Origin: Candidatus Falkowiibacteriota bacterium
Lineage (GTDB): Bacteria; Patescibacteriota; Patescibacteriia; Patescibacteriales; UBA12465
Length of the DNA: 34,539 nt
Assembly (NCBI GenBank): GCA_026396805.1
Contig: JAPLVZ010000011.1
Location: 1 to 34,539 of the forward strand
Direction: 5' to 3'
The notes beneath the pieces are model-generated. The model had not been told where the DNA came from and searched no databases. It worked only from the letters and a program-made list of their open reading frames with translations. This document shows, one piece after another, positions 6,297 through 14,650 of this stretch; the first letter of the stretch is position 1; every line of letters begins with the position of its first letter. The position numbers and the translations under genes are program-made.

Positions 6297-7256
6297 TTAA
6301 ATCCATCGCTTGCTCTTAAAAAATGTTACCATTCCGATAGAGCAAAAGCCCATTATACCTAAAATCATCCAAAAACCTAAAGGATGATCGATAAAGGGCA
6401 TGTACTTGGCGTTCATTCCAAAGATTGCCGCGAGTAATGTCAGAGGAAAAACAATAACCGAGAAGATGGTCAGAGTTTTCATGATATCGGTCATCCGGTC
6501 GTTTAAGATAGATTCATTAGTGCTGTTTAGAACCTCAATCATCTCTTTTTGGTTATCCAGCATCTCCCAGATACGTTTGGAATTTTCCACCAAGACGGAA
6601 TAATATTTTTTTATCGCCGCTTTTTCAACCAGACTGCTTTCCATCTCCATCAGGCTCTGAAGGATATTCTTGTGATTCTGCATGATTTTGCGGATATTAA
6701 TGATATTGCGCCGGAAAGTCATAATTTTCTCCACGGCCTTTTTCTGCTGCCTCGTGAAAATCAATTCTTCTATCTCGTTTATCTTCAGGCTGCTGTCATC
6801 AAGCAATTGGAAACAGTCGTCCATCAGATGCCCCAAGACTTCATAAAGGAGTATGGCCGATGATTCCAAGGAATAAGAGAGCAGGGAATCCGGACTTTTT
6901 TTCCCCAAGGAAAAGAAATGCGTCAAAACTTTTAAAGTATTATTATGGACGGTTATCAGATACCCGTGGCCGACAAAAAAATCAACTTCGCCGGCGACTA
7001 TATTTTCGTCTTTTAGAGTCGGAAAATGGAGCACCAGACAAAGATAGCCATCGCCCTTAAAAATCATCGGGCGCTGGAAAGAAACCGAAGAGGCCGCCGT
7101 CTTCAAATGGACCAGATTAAAATTATAATTCCGGCGCAAGTAATCGATTTCGTCCTTGCCGGCGTTAATGATGTTTACCCATTTAATAGAAGACGCGACT
7201 CGCGGATTGTCGATTTTAAGCTCCTCAATCCTATCGGTTAATCTTTTATAAGCCAT
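6297..7256 (-). CDS. corA: CorA-family divalent metal (Mg2+/Co2+) transporter
   Basis: Pentameric cation channel of the inner membrane, importing Mg2+ (sometimes Co2+ or Ni2+). The 319-residue length is typical. A soluble N-terminal alpha/beta domain (1-~240) ends in a long helix with the sequence NDRMTDIMKTLTIFSVIVFPLTLLAAIFGMN. The first membrane helix ends in the diagnostic GMN motif (FGMNAKYMPF) at about residue 280. A second helix (GFWMILGIMGFCSIGMVTFF) precedes a basic tail (KSKRWI), as in the family. It is divergent from the gene at 7337 and convergent with the lipoprotein cassette. The start ATG at 7256 follows an AT-rich stretch with no Shine-Dalgarno. Confidence 0.93.
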   Translation of the reverse strand: MAYKRLTDRIEELKIDNPRVASSIKWVNIINAGKDEIDYLRRNYNFNLVHLKTAASSVSFQRPMIFKGDGYLCLVLHFPTLKDENIVAGEVDFFVGHGYLITVHNNTLKVLTHFFSLGKKSPDSLLSYSLESSAILLYEVLGHLMDDCFQLLDDSSLKINEIEELIFTRQQKKAVEKIMTFRRNIINIRKIMQNHKNILQSLMEMESSLVEKAAIKKYYSVLVENSKRIWEMLDNQKEMIEVLNSTNESILNDRMTDIMKTLTIFSVIVFPLTLLAAIFGMNAKYMPFIDHPLGFWMILGIMGFCSIGMVTFFKSKRWI

Positions 7257-7285
7257 AAAAATTAAAAAATAAGAAAAATAAAACT

Positions 7286-7314
7286 TTGACTAAAGCTAAT
7301 ATTTATAATAAAAT
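7286..7314 (+). promoter_or_regulatory. Promoter for the WecG-NUDIX gene
   Basis: TTGACT at 7286-7291, a 17-nt spacer, TAAAAT at 7309-7314. The expected start near 7321 gives a leader of about 15 nt with no Shine-Dalgarno. A TATAAT at 7304-7309 has poor spacing to this -35. Confidence 0.5.
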
Positions 7315-7336
7315 TAGGATGTCATTATTATAACAT

Positions 7337-8530
7337 ATGGTCAATATTTTGGGAATAAATTTAAGCGCTTTGAACCGCGGCGCTACCCTGGAAAAGATCG
7401 GAGAATTTTTAAGCGACGGCCGCCAGCATTATCTCGTCACTCCGAATCCGGAAATAATCCTTAAATCGCATCAAGACGAAGAGCTTTTTTATATCTTAAA
7501 TAAAGCCGATTTATCTTTAGCCGACGGTTTCGGCATCAAGTTGGCGGGGTTTATCGCCGGCAAAAAAATCCCTCGCCTGACCGGCGCCGACTTGACTTTA
7601 GACTTACTGGCGCTCGCGGGCGAAAAGAAATTAAGAGTCGCGGTCTTAAATCGGGAGGGAGGACTCTCCCAACAAACGGCCATTAAAGACGCTCTGACTA
7701 AAAAGTACCCCGAGCTGGAAACATTAGTTATTGATCATCATCGCCATCAGCCGCTAAGCCATGAATTATTAGAAAAGATAAACGCCTTCGCGCCCATGAT
7801 TTTTTTTAATACTTTCGGTTCGCCTTATCAGGAAAAAATTATTTATCATAACTTAGCCAAGATGCCGAGCGTCAAAGTCGCCATCGGCGTCGGCGGCGCT
7901 TTTGATTTCATCACCGGAAAAATAAAACGAGCGCCGAAAGCGATGAGAGTTATCGGCTTGGAATGGCTTTGGCGCTTAGTCCAACAGCCGAAAAGGATTA
8001 AGCGCATTTACAACGCCACCGTCGTCTTTACCGTAACTTTATTTCGCTCCAAGTTCAATCATTTCTTTTATCGGCCTTGCGTCGCCTGTTTTTTATATAA
8101 AAAAGGTAATGACGAAACAGAAGTTTTAATAGTCGAAAGAGAAGACGACCCCGGTCATTGGCAATTGCCGCAAGGCGGGACCGACGGCGAATCCTTGGCA
8201 AAGGCCGGCGCCCGAGAATTAAGAGAAGAGCTTAATACCGATAAATTCGTGATGAAAGCGGTTTTTAAGAGAACTTACAGTTATCTGTTTCCGCCGGTCA
8301 GCCAGCAAAGCCCCTTATCTCTGCAACGCCGTTTTATCTTTGATTATAAAGGCCAGCGACAGGGCTTATTTATCGCCGAATTCTTCGGACGCAACGAAGA
8401 TATCAAGGTTAATTTTTGGGATCATTCCGACTGGCGCTGGGTCGATATCCATGATTTAGTCGCCAGCGTCCATGAGCGGCGCCGGGAAGCTACCCAAATA
8501 TTCTTAGCTAAATTCAAGTCTTTAAAATAA
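7337..8530 (+). CDS. WecG/TagA/CpsF glycosyltransferase fused to a NUDIX hydrolase
   Basis: 397-residue two-domain protein. Residues 1-~240 are a GT26 (WecG/TagA/CpsF) glycosyltransferase, which adds a sugar to a lipid-linked carrier at the membrane: VTPNPEI (34-40), SLADGFGIKLA (about 60-70), and the signature GVGGAFDFITGKIKRAP followed by EWLWRLVQQP. Residues ~246-390 are a NUDIX domain with WQLPQGGTDGE (275-285) and Nudix helix E285-x7-R293-E294-L-x-E297-E298. This resembles RppH/Ap4A-type enzymes by the PQGG motif. The loop before E285 is one residue shorter than in RppH (PQGGINPGE), and the Gly usually found after the EE pair is replaced. Metal ligands E294, E297 and E298 are present. 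The join is in frame with no sign of a frameshift. Coupling of glycan synthesis with nucleotide clean-up is speculative. Confidence 0.88.
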   Translation: MVNILGINLSALNRGATLEKIGEFLSDGRQHYLVTPNPEIILKSHQDEELFYILNKADLSLADGFGIKLAGFIAGKKIPRLTGADLTLDLLALAGEKKLRVAVLNREGGLSQQTAIKDALTKKYPELETLVIDHHRHQPLSHELLEKINAFAPMIFFNTFGSPYQEKIIYHNLAKMPSVKVAIGVGGAFDFITGKIKRAPKAMRVIGLEWLWRLVQQPKRIKRIYNATVVFTVTLFRSKFNHFFYRPCVACFLYKKGNDETEVLIVEREDDPGHWQLPQGGTDGESLAKAGARELREELNTDKFVMKAVFKRTYSYLFPPVSQQSPLSLQRRFIFDYKGQRQGLFIAEFFGRNEDIKVNFWDHSDWRWVDIHDLVASVHERRREATQIFLAKFKSLK

Positions 8531-8568
8531 TCGGCCTTGATTATTAATAAGCGCTAATTAATACATAT

Positions 8569-10035
8569 ATGTTTTCTTTCTTATTCGGTCATAAAAATAC
8601 AAAACCCCGCCTGCGTTTTGCCCCCTCTCCAACCGGCTTCTTGCATATCGGCAGCCTGCGGGCCGCTTTATTCGGCTATCTGCTCGCTAAAAGCCAAGGC
8701 GGTGATTTAATATTACGCATTGAAGATACCGACCAAAAAAGAGAAGTAACCGGCGCAACCGAGAGTTTGATCAAGGTTTTGAAAATTATGGGCCTAGAAT
8801 TTGATGAAGGCCCGCATCTCGGCGGTAAATACGGCCCTTATATTCAAACCCAACGCTTGGATATTTATCATGAATACTCCGATAAATTATTGGCCGAGGG
8901 TAAGGTCTATCGCTGTTTTTGCAGCGAAGAGAGATTGACGGAAATGCGCGAGGCGCAGGAAGCGAAAAAAGAAGCGCCGCGCTATGATAGGCTCTGCCGT
9001 GATTTAAGCGTCGCTGAAGCGGAAGCGAAAATCAAGGCCGGGGAGAAGTTCGTTATTCGTCAAAAGATGCCGCTTAACGGGGAAGTGAAAGTCTATGATG
9101 AACTTCGCGGCGAGATAATATTCAAGGCGGCCGATTTGGACGACCATGTTTTGATAAAATCCGCCGGTATCCCGACTTACCAGTTCGCCAATGTCGTTGA
9201 TGATCATTTAATGGAGATAACGCAGGTGACGCGCGGCGACGAATGGCTCGGATCATTTCCTAAAAATATTTTATTATACCGCGACTTCGGCTGGACTCCG
9301 CCAAAATTCATCCACATGCCCTTGATTTTAAATAAAGTCGGCGGCGGAAAATTGAGCAAGCGCAAGGGTGACGTCTTTGTGGAAGATTATCTGGCCAAAG
9401 GATATTTGCCGGAAGCGCTGATTAATTTCTGCGTTCTTCTGGGCTGGCATCCGAAAAGCGATCAAGAAATCTGGACGCTGGCGGAACTGAAAAAAGAATT
9501 TTCGCTGGCCGGCATGGGCGCGAGTCCGGCGATTTTTGATACGGCCAAATTGGATTATTATAATAGTTATTATTTGCGCCAAAAATCCGTCGCCGAACTG
9601 ACTAAGCTCTGCCTGCCGTATTTAGTCAAAGCCGGCCGCGATATCGGCGATTTGAAAAGAACAGAAAAATTTACGGCTTTGGCGCAAGATCGCTTGAAAA
9701 CTTTAAGCGAAATCGGGGCGACGACCGATTTCTTATTTGAACTGCCCGCCTACGCGCCGGAATTATTGCGCTGGAAAATCCTAACCCTTGAAGAAGCGAA
9801 AATTAATTTGGCGCGCTTAAAATCGGAACTAGAAAAAATTAACGAGGGTAATTGGACTAAGGACAGACTGGAAAAGACGATTTTGACTTGGATAAAAGGG
9901 ATTGGCGGCCAAAACGGCGATTATTTATGGCCCTTGCGCGTCGCTCTGACCGGACTAAAAAATAGCCCGAGCCCGTTTGAGGTCGCGGACGCTTTGGGCC
10001 GAGGAGAGAGCTTAAGGCGCCTAAACTTAGCCTAA
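8569..10035 (+). CDS. gltX: Glutamyl-tRNA synthetase
   Basis: Charges tRNA-Glu with glutamate using ATP (class Ic synthetase). The 488 residues include FAPSPTGFLHIGS (HIGH motif at 26-29) and KLSKR (KMSKS-type motif at 261-265). A zinc-site pattern C116-x-C118 ... Y139-x3-C143 is present, as in many bacterial enzymes. The C-terminal anticodon-binding region follows to residue 488. A short extension (MFSFLFGHKNTKP) precedes the conserved RLRFAPSPTG start, and the ATG at 8569 is the only plausible start nearby. It lies 38 nt after the WecG-NUDIX gene and may share its transcript. Whether it also charges tRNA-Gln cannot be told here. Confidence 0.96.
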   Translation: MFSFLFGHKNTKPRLRFAPSPTGFLHIGSLRAALFGYLLAKSQGGDLILRIEDTDQKREVTGATESLIKVLKIMGLEFDEGPHLGGKYGPYIQTQRLDIYHEYSDKLLAEGKVYRCFCSEERLTEMREAQEAKKEAPRYDRLCRDLSVAEAEAKIKAGEKFVIRQKMPLNGEVKVYDELRGEIIFKAADLDDHVLIKSAGIPTYQFANVVDDHLMEITQVTRGDEWLGSFPKNILLYRDFGWTPPKFIHMPLILNKVGGGKLSKRKGDVFVEDYLAKGYLPEALINFCVLLGWHPKSDQEIWTLAELKKEFSLAGMGASPAIFDTAKLDYYNSYYLRQKSVAELTKLCLPYLVKAGRDIGDLKRTEKFTALAQDRLKTLSEIGATTDFLFELPAYAPELLRWKILTLEEAKINLARLKSELEKINEGNWTKDRLEKTILTWIKGIGGQNGDYLWPLRVALTGLKNSPSPFEVADALGRGESLRRLNLA

Positions 10036-10044
10036 ATAATAATA

Positions 10045-10073
10045 TTTACAGAAAATAGAAAATGTGGTATAAT
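10045..10073 (+). promoter_or_regulatory. Promoter for the M23 peptidase gene, probably leaderless
   Basis: TTTACA at 10045-10050, a 17-nt spacer and TATAAT at 10068-10073, preceded by TGG (extended -10). The ATG at 10083 is 9 nt downstream of the -10, so transcription would start at or within a few bases of the start codon. Confidence 0.75.
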
Positions 10074-10082
10074 TAAAGAACT

Positions 10083-11321
10083 ATGAAGATCTCGAAAACC
10101 CATCTCATAAAAACTGGTCTCTTACTGGCGATTTTTATCGGCCTGATTTGCGTCGCGCCTTTGACATTCAGCCAATACGAAAGTTTGGATGATGAAATAA
10201 ACGCTTTAAATTTAAAAATTCTGAACCAAAAAAAACAGTTGGAAACTCTGCAAGAGCGCCAGCAGGAATATCAAGTCCAGATAGAATTAAAACAAAAAGA
10301 TAAAATAAATCTTAGCAATCAATTGTCCATCTTGGAAAACCGTTTAGCCAAAGCGCAACTGGATATTGAGAGCGTTAATATTGAAATAGACAAAACGGGG
10401 CTGGAGATAAAAAAAATTGAGATTGACAGCGATAATTTGGACAAGCTGATTGAAAAGCAAAAAACCCACATCGCCAATCTTTTACGCTCCATGTATAGGC
10501 AGGACCAGGTTTCCACTCTGGAGATTTTGCTTTTAAACGATTCTTTGTCGGACTTCTTGGATCAAGCCCAATATTTAGCCGACACCAATAGGGAAATCGG
10601 AGAAAGCTTAAAAGGCTTAAGGTCCGATAAAAGCCGTTTAGAACAAAATAAGGCGGCGCTCGACGGAAAAAATACGGAACTGGCCGGCCTAAAAGATAAG
10701 CTGGAAGAAAAGAAAGATAATTTGTCTTATGAACAGGAAAATAAAACTTATATTTTAGAAGAGACCCAATCTTCGGAAAAGGAATATCAAGCTTTGTTGC
10801 AGCAGGCGAAACGGGAACAGCAACAGGCGGAAGCGGAAATTGCCAGCGCGGAACAGCTTATCCGCCAAAAAATGTCCCAGAAAGACAAGACCAGGCTTAA
10901 TAACGGCAACAATACGATTGCTTGGCCGGTACCGAGCAATACCATCGTCGCCACTTTCCATGATCCTGATTACCCGTATCGTAATATTATCGGTGAACAT
11001 TCCGGCGTTGATATCCGCGCCAGGCAGGGAACAGCGATTACGGCCGCGGCCGACGGCTATGTCGCTAAGGTAAAATTTAACGGTGACAAGAGTTACGCCT
11101 ATATCATGCTTATCCACGGCAACGGCTTAGCCACGGTTTACGGCCATGTTTCCGCAGTTTATGTCATGACCGACCAATACGTTACGCAGGGACAGGCGAT
11201 AGGCCGCACTGGCGGCACTCCGGGCGGCATCGGCACCGGCGGTTTTTCCACCGGACCGCATCTCCACTTCGAAGTCCGTCTGAACGGTTTGCCGGTTAAT
11301 CCGCAAGAGTATTTGCCGTAA
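10083..11321 (+). CDS. Secreted coiled-coil M23 metallopeptidase (EnvC/NlpD-like)
   Basis: Peptidoglycan endopeptidase or amidase activator. Residues 1-~30 are a signal peptide or anchor (LLLAIFIGLICVAPLTF). Residues ~35-265 form a long heptad coiled coil rich in Gln, Glu, Leu and Lys. The C-terminal LytM/M23 domain (about 285-410) contains HSGVD (H306, D310), VYGH (H355) and HLHFE (H393, H395). These are the Zn-binding H-x3-D and HxH motifs, so it should be catalytically competent, unlike degenerate EnvC activators. The layout matches EnvC-type proteins that act in cell separation, often with FtsEX. No ftsEX is seen in the window. It ends before a bidirectional terminator. Confidence 0.92.
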   Translation: MKISKTHLIKTGLLLAIFIGLICVAPLTFSQYESLDDEINALNLKILNQKKQLETLQERQQEYQVQIELKQKDKINLSNQLSILENRLAKAQLDIESVNIEIDKTGLEIKKIEIDSDNLDKLIEKQKTHIANLLRSMYRQDQVSTLEILLLNDSLSDFLDQAQYLADTNREIGESLKGLRSDKSRLEQNKAALDGKNTELAGLKDKLEEKKDNLSYEQENKTYILEETQSSEKEYQALLQQAKREQQQAEAEIASAEQLIRQKMSQKDKTRLNNGNNTIAWPVPSNTIVATFHDPDYPYRNIIGEHSGVDIRARQGTAITAAADGYVAKVKFNGDKSYAYIMLIHGNGLATVYGHVSAVYVMTDQYVTQGQAIGRTGGTPGGIGTGGFSTGPHLHFEVRLNGLPVNPQEYLP

Positions 11322-11402
11322 AAAATTTTAATTTATTATAATTTTTAAATAAATGACGCTAGGTATGTTAAATGAAATATTAAGTGAAACTTCTTTTTAT
11401 AC

Positions 11403-11436
11403 AAAAACAAGGAAATGCTCGTTTCCTTGTTTTTTA
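11403..11436. terminator. Bidirectional terminator between convergent genes
   Basis: A perfect 13-bp stem, 11403-11415 (AAAAACAAGGAAA) with 11422-11434, and loop TGCTCG. T-runs occur on both strands. It serves the M23 gene (plus) and the PEP-swivel gene ending at 11454 (minus). Confidence 0.92.
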
Positions 11437-11453
11437 AATATCCGTAAAATTAC

Positions 11454-13238
11454 TTAACTGATCTTTATAATATTAATGATGCCTTTGAAGGCGTCCACCT
11501 GGACAAAATCCCCGTCGCTTAAAACTTGGGTGGCAATTTTCGTGCCGACGATACAGGGTTTTTTCATTTCTCGGGCGACAATCGCGGCGTGGCAAGTGAT
11601 GCCGCCGCTATTGGTGATAAAGGCGGCCGCCTTTTTCATGGCCGGCAGCATTTCCGGGATGGTCTGGGTTGTCACCAAAATATCACCCTCTTTCATCTTA
11701 TTCATTTCTTTGGGGCTGTTGATTATTTTAACTATGCCTCGGGCTTTGCCGGGGTAGGCGACGCTGCCATGAAAATTCTCAATATCGTTAATTTCTCTTT
11801 GGACTTCTTTAACGTAGCGGCGATAAAATTCCTGCGCCTCTTGGCCGGCCAATATTTCTCCGCCATAGGGATCGGAAAAATTTTTATAAACGCAAAACTT
11901 GGACCGGCTTTTTAAGATTTTTATGAATTTTGAATCGAGTCCGTTTTCATAGATTCCCAGTATTTCGCCGAAATGGCAAAAATATAATAATTGCTTGTCG
12001 ATTTTATATTTTTTACTTAAATGATCCACTAAACGGCCGATTTGAGAATTTAAACCGCTTAAATGCTCTAGTCTTAGAGCCTTAATCAGCGCGAAAACTC
12101 CGGCGGATTCAAAAATCAGTCTTTCTTTTTTATTTAACGATAATTTTTTATAAAATCTTTCTTTTTTCGCTTTGGTTTCCGCCGGGTAGGCGTCAATCTC
12201 TTTAAGCCTTTGTCTTAAGCCGGCCAGAGTCTCTTTTCCGGCTAAAGACCGGATTTCCTTGAAGACATTATTAAGCGACTGTCCGGTACCGAAATGGCCG
12301 AAATCAGTCCAATAATAACTGTTAAAATAGGCCTGAATCGCCGCGGCGATTTTAGGATTTTTCTGCGGATTATTGATTCTTTTTTTAATGATAGTCGCTA
12401 CTATTTTTAAAAACTCTTTTTCTCGCCGGAAAGATTTCGACAACTCGGGCGGGGAACTCAATATATTCACGATTTCCGGAACGCTTTCTTTTATTTTTAA
12501 CTTAGCGGTCCTTTTTTCCACGATAGCGCGCATATTCTTGCTTAAAAATTCAGTCGGCATATCGGCGACCACGCCGATATAACCCAGACGGCAGGATTCT
12601 ATGCCTAATTCATATAAGGCTTTAAGATCGGTAATAAACGCGGCGTCAACCTTTGGCTCTTTAACCATTTTCAATAAAATCGATTCCATTTTACTGACGA
12701 CGCCGCCAAAATCCTGATAATGTTTACGGATAAATTTCTCGTTCTCCAAACTCTGATTGACTTCTCGGCTCCGCGCCGTCCAGCTTTCTTCATTGAAAGG
12801 AAATTTTAAAAAAGTATTGTAATAAACGCCGGCGCAATCGCCCAGGCGAGTAGAAAAAGTCTTATCGTCGCTGCAAGCCTGCCAGCCGAAATAATTGGGC
12901 GATTGGGTGAGCGGCGACACCCAATGCTCTTCGAACAGAACCGTGATGATTTCCTGCTTGTGACTGGTTTTTTCGGCGCCGTCTAGAATAGGCCGCAAAC
13001 GATTAAAATCAGGATTAGCTTCATTGGCTTTAAAATACTTGTTCTTGCCTTCAACCTGGCTCAAAATCAAATCTGCCTTTTCCAAGGTTAAAAGGTCTTT
13101 ATGGATTGCGCCGGCGCTAAGGCCGAGCGCCCGGGCGATTTCGCGCAAATAATATTTTTTAGGGGCGGGGGCGGAAAATAATTGCAGGATATGAAAAATA
13201 TTGCGATTTTTGAAAATCAGTTTAATATTATTAGACAT
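11454..13238 (-). CDS. Winged-helix protein fused to a PEP-utilising swivelling His domain
   Basis: 594 residues. The N-terminus (about 1-85, IFHILQLFSAPAPKKYYLREIARALGLS...) is a winged helix-turn-helix like ArsR/MarR-type or nucleotidyltransferase-linked domains: REIARALGLSAGAIHKDLLTLEKADLI is the recognition region and a wing follows (GKNKYFKAN). A middle part of about 400 residues is mostly helical and unrecognised. Residues ~505-594 are the mobile domain of PEP-utilising enzymes, with the phospho-His motif SGGITCHAAIVAREMKKPCI (H550). No PEP/pyruvate-binding barrel is evident, and no ATP-grasp domain. It is not a complete PEP synthase and may be a phospho-relay regulator or a divergent phosphotransferase. 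A palindrome at 13257-13270 lies where transcription should start, so autoregulation is plausible. Role uncertain. Confidence 0.8.
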   Translation of the reverse strand: MSNNIKLIFKNRNIFHILQLFSAPAPKKYYLREIARALGLSAGAIHKDLLTLEKADLILSQVEGKNKYFKANEANPDFNRLRPILDGAEKTSHKQEIITVLFEEHWVSPLTQSPNYFGWQACSDDKTFSTRLGDCAGVYYNTFLKFPFNEESWTARSREVNQSLENEKFIRKHYQDFGGVVSKMESILLKMVKEPKVDAAFITDLKALYELGIESCRLGYIGVVADMPTEFLSKNMRAIVEKRTAKLKIKESVPEIVNILSSPPELSKSFRREKEFLKIVATIIKKRINNPQKNPKIAAAIQAYFNSYYWTDFGHFGTGQSLNNVFKEIRSLAGKETLAGLRQRLKEIDAYPAETKAKKERFYKKLSLNKKERLIFESAGVFALIKALRLEHLSGLNSQIGRLVDHLSKKYKIDKQLLYFCHFGEILGIYENGLDSKFIKILKSRSKFCVYKNFSDPYGGEILAGQEAQEFYRRYVKEVQREINDIENFHGSVAYPGKARGIVKIINSPKEMNKMKEGDILVTTQTIPEMLPAMKKAAAFITNSGGITCHAAIVAREMKKPCIVGTKIATQVLSDGDFVQVDAFKGIINIIKIS

Positions 13239-13256
13239 AGCTATTGTTTGTTATTT

Positions 13257-13270
13257 TAAACATATGTTTA
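13257..13270. promoter_or_regulatory. 14-bp palindrome, candidate operator
   Basis: TAAACATATGTTTA is a perfect palindrome. On the minus strand TTGACA (13300-13295) is followed by TAATAA (16-nt spacing) or TAATAT (19-nt spacing), and the palindrome directly follows that -10 region, 18 bp upstream of the ATG at 13238. The encoded protein has a winged helix, so it could bind here. Confidence 0.5.
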
Positions 13271-13325
13271 TATTATTACTAAAATTAATATTTTTGTCAA
13301 GCTTGGTTTTCCCCTTCAGACGATA

Positions 13326-13354
13326 CAAAAACAGGGAAGCGGTCGCAACCCTGT
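13326..13354 (-). terminator. Terminator of the recombinase gene
   Basis: On the minus strand ACAGGG (13354-13349) pairs with CCCTGT (13336-13331), followed by TTTTG. It lies 27 nt after the recombinase stop at 13381. Confidence 0.7.
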
Positions 13355-13380
13355 CTGATGAAATTGCCGGGTATTTATAT

Positions 13381-14322
13381 TTAATCTTTCAGCGGATGAA
13401 ACTTCTTCTGCACTCCTTGGGCGTAAAGATCGGAGGCGTGGACATAGCGCGTCGTGGTGTCGAGCGATTCATGGCCGAGCAAGACCTGAATCGCGGCCGG
13501 ATTAGCTCCGGCTTCGGCTAAATAGGTGGCAAAGCCATGCCGCAAAGAGTGCGCCGAAGTCGGGACGTTAATTCCCAAGATTTCCCGATATTTTTTTATC
13601 TTGGCTTGCAAATAATTGGTGGAAATTTTTTTATCTTTCAAATTCGGGGAATTAAGCCCGCGGTAGGGAATGAAGGCGTAAGGCGAATCATCCGTTCGGA
13701 TGTCAAAATAGGCTTGAAGTATTTTAAAAGCTCGCGGCGTCAAATAGACGAATCTTTCTTTCTTGCCTTTGCCCAAAACAAATATTTTACCGCCTTTGCC
13801 GACTTGAGTTATTTTCAAATTAACCAGTTCGGAAATTCTCATGCCGGTAGAAAACAGAACTTCAAGCATGGCGCGGTTGCGTAAAGCGACGCGCTTATCC
13901 GTCTCTATTTTAGAAGGGAACTCAATTAATTTGACGATTTCAGCCAGTTCCGCCACTTGTGGCTTCTTTTTAATGGTTTTAATCATTTTTATGACATCCG
14001 GCGGCAGGGAAGAAGCATAATCCATCTCGATTAAATACTTAAAATAACTCCTTAAAACCGAGAGCATCCGATTGATAGAATAGGCATTAAGACGTTTCGC
14101 GCCCAGGACCTGGTTGGCGGTCTTGCGGTCAATGGATGTTAATAGGGCTTTATAGCTCAAAATGTCTCTTTTTGATAAAGATTTAAAACTAATCTTACTG
14201 TCAACTAAAAAATCTTCGAAAACCTTTAAATCGCGTTCATAATTATAAATGGTTTCCGGAGAATAATTGTTAACCTTTAAGTTCAGCAAATAATCTTCGC
14301 TTAGAGGCAGGGAATGGTCCAT
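13381..14322 (-). CDS. XerC/XerD-type tyrosine recombinase
   Basis: Site-specific recombinase of 313 residues, the size of XerC/D, which resolve chromosome dimers. The N-terminal SAM-like core-binding domain (about 8-95: LNLKVNNYSPETIYNYERDLKVFEDFL) precedes the catalytic domain. Catalytic residues are visible: Arg in STGMRISELVNL, Lys in GKGKKERFVYL, H-x-x-R in HSLRHGFATYL, His in LLGHESL and the nucleophile Tyr in TTTRYVH. It is the only such gene here and has its own promoter and terminator, with no adjacent attachment site or phage gene, so a housekeeping Xer role is more likely than an element integrase. I see no dif-like site in the window. Confidence 0.92.
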   Translation of the reverse strand: MDHSLPLSEDYLLNLKVNNYSPETIYNYERDLKVFEDFLVDSKISFKSLSKRDILSYKALLTSIDRKTANQVLGAKRLNAYSINRMLSVLRSYFKYLIEMDYASSLPPDVIKMIKTIKKKPQVAELAEIVKLIEFPSKIETDKRVALRNRAMLEVLFSTGMRISELVNLKITQVGKGGKIFVLGKGKKERFVYLTPRAFKILQAYFDIRTDDSPYAFIPYRGLNSPNLKDKKISTNYLQAKIKKYREILGINVPTSAHSLRHGFATYLAEAGANPAAIQVLLGHESLDTTTRYVHASDLYAQGVQKKFHPLKD

Positions 14323-14342
14323 ATGAGTAAAAATATTTGGTT

Positions 14343-14365
14343 TAATGAGGGATAATGAGGGATTA
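14343..14365. repeat. Tandem 10-bp repeat in the recombinase leader
   Basis: TAATGAGGGA occurs twice in direct tandem (14343-14352, 14353-14362), followed by TTA, 20 bp before the recombinase ATG. It is a candidate regulator-binding or translational control site for the gene. Confidence 0.6.
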
Positions 14366-14424
14366 CCTGATAATCGCCCTATTATCTTGATATCTATAAC
14401 CGAGTATAATATCCCTTACACTCC

Positions 14425-14453
14425 ATTATAACCTACTTTTAAAGCTAAGGCAA
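14425..14453 (-). promoter_or_regulatory. Promoter of the recombinase gene
   Basis: On the minus strand TTGCCT (14453-14448), a 17-nt spacer, TATAAT (14430-14425). The leader would be roughly 95 nt and would include the tandem repeat at 14343-14365. Confidence 0.65.
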
Positions 14454-14455
14454 AT

Positions 14456-14480
14456 AAAATAAGAGGTTTTTAGCCTCTTA
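14456..14480 (-). terminator. Terminator at the end of the long minus-strand gene run
   Basis: On the minus strand TAAGAGG, loop CTAAAAA, CCTCTTA is followed by TTTTATTTG. It lies 16 nt beyond the stop of the 46-residue membrane protein and just upstream of the recombinase promoter. Confidence 0.75.
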
Positions 14481-14495
14481 TCGATTTAACGCCTT

Positions 14496-14636
14496 TTAAC
14501 TGATAATCAGCCCCATCAGATTAACTTGAGGTTGGAACATCAGAATAATCTTAACGATAATCAAGAACACGCCGATAACCGTAATACAGAAGACAAAACC
14601 CGCCAGCACGAATAAGATTTTAAAAGCTACTTCCAT
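14496..14636 (-). CDS. Small membrane protein (46 residues)
   Basis: Starts MEVAFKILFVLAGFVFCITV and ends MGLIIS. One long or two short hydrophobic helices cover nearly the whole protein. It starts 14 nt after ftsQ and has a terminator right after its stop, so it is probably the last gene of that run. The frame is clean and its position is consistent. I do not recognise a family. It may be a small envelope or division-associated membrane peptide by context only. Confidence 0.6.
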   Translation of the reverse strand: MEVAFKILFVLAGFVFCITVIGVFLIIVKIILMFQPQVNLMGLIIS

Positions 14637-14650
14637 ATATTATAAGTTAA

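Noticed and set aside
12373-12582. Plus-strand frames inside the PEP-swivel gene and other genes
   Set aside because: They are shadows of clear genes on the opposite strand, with no motifs or start signals.
13381-14322. Recombinase as integrase of a mobile element
   Set aside because: Size and motifs fit Xer. It has its own promoter and terminator, and no att repeats or phage genes lie next to it.
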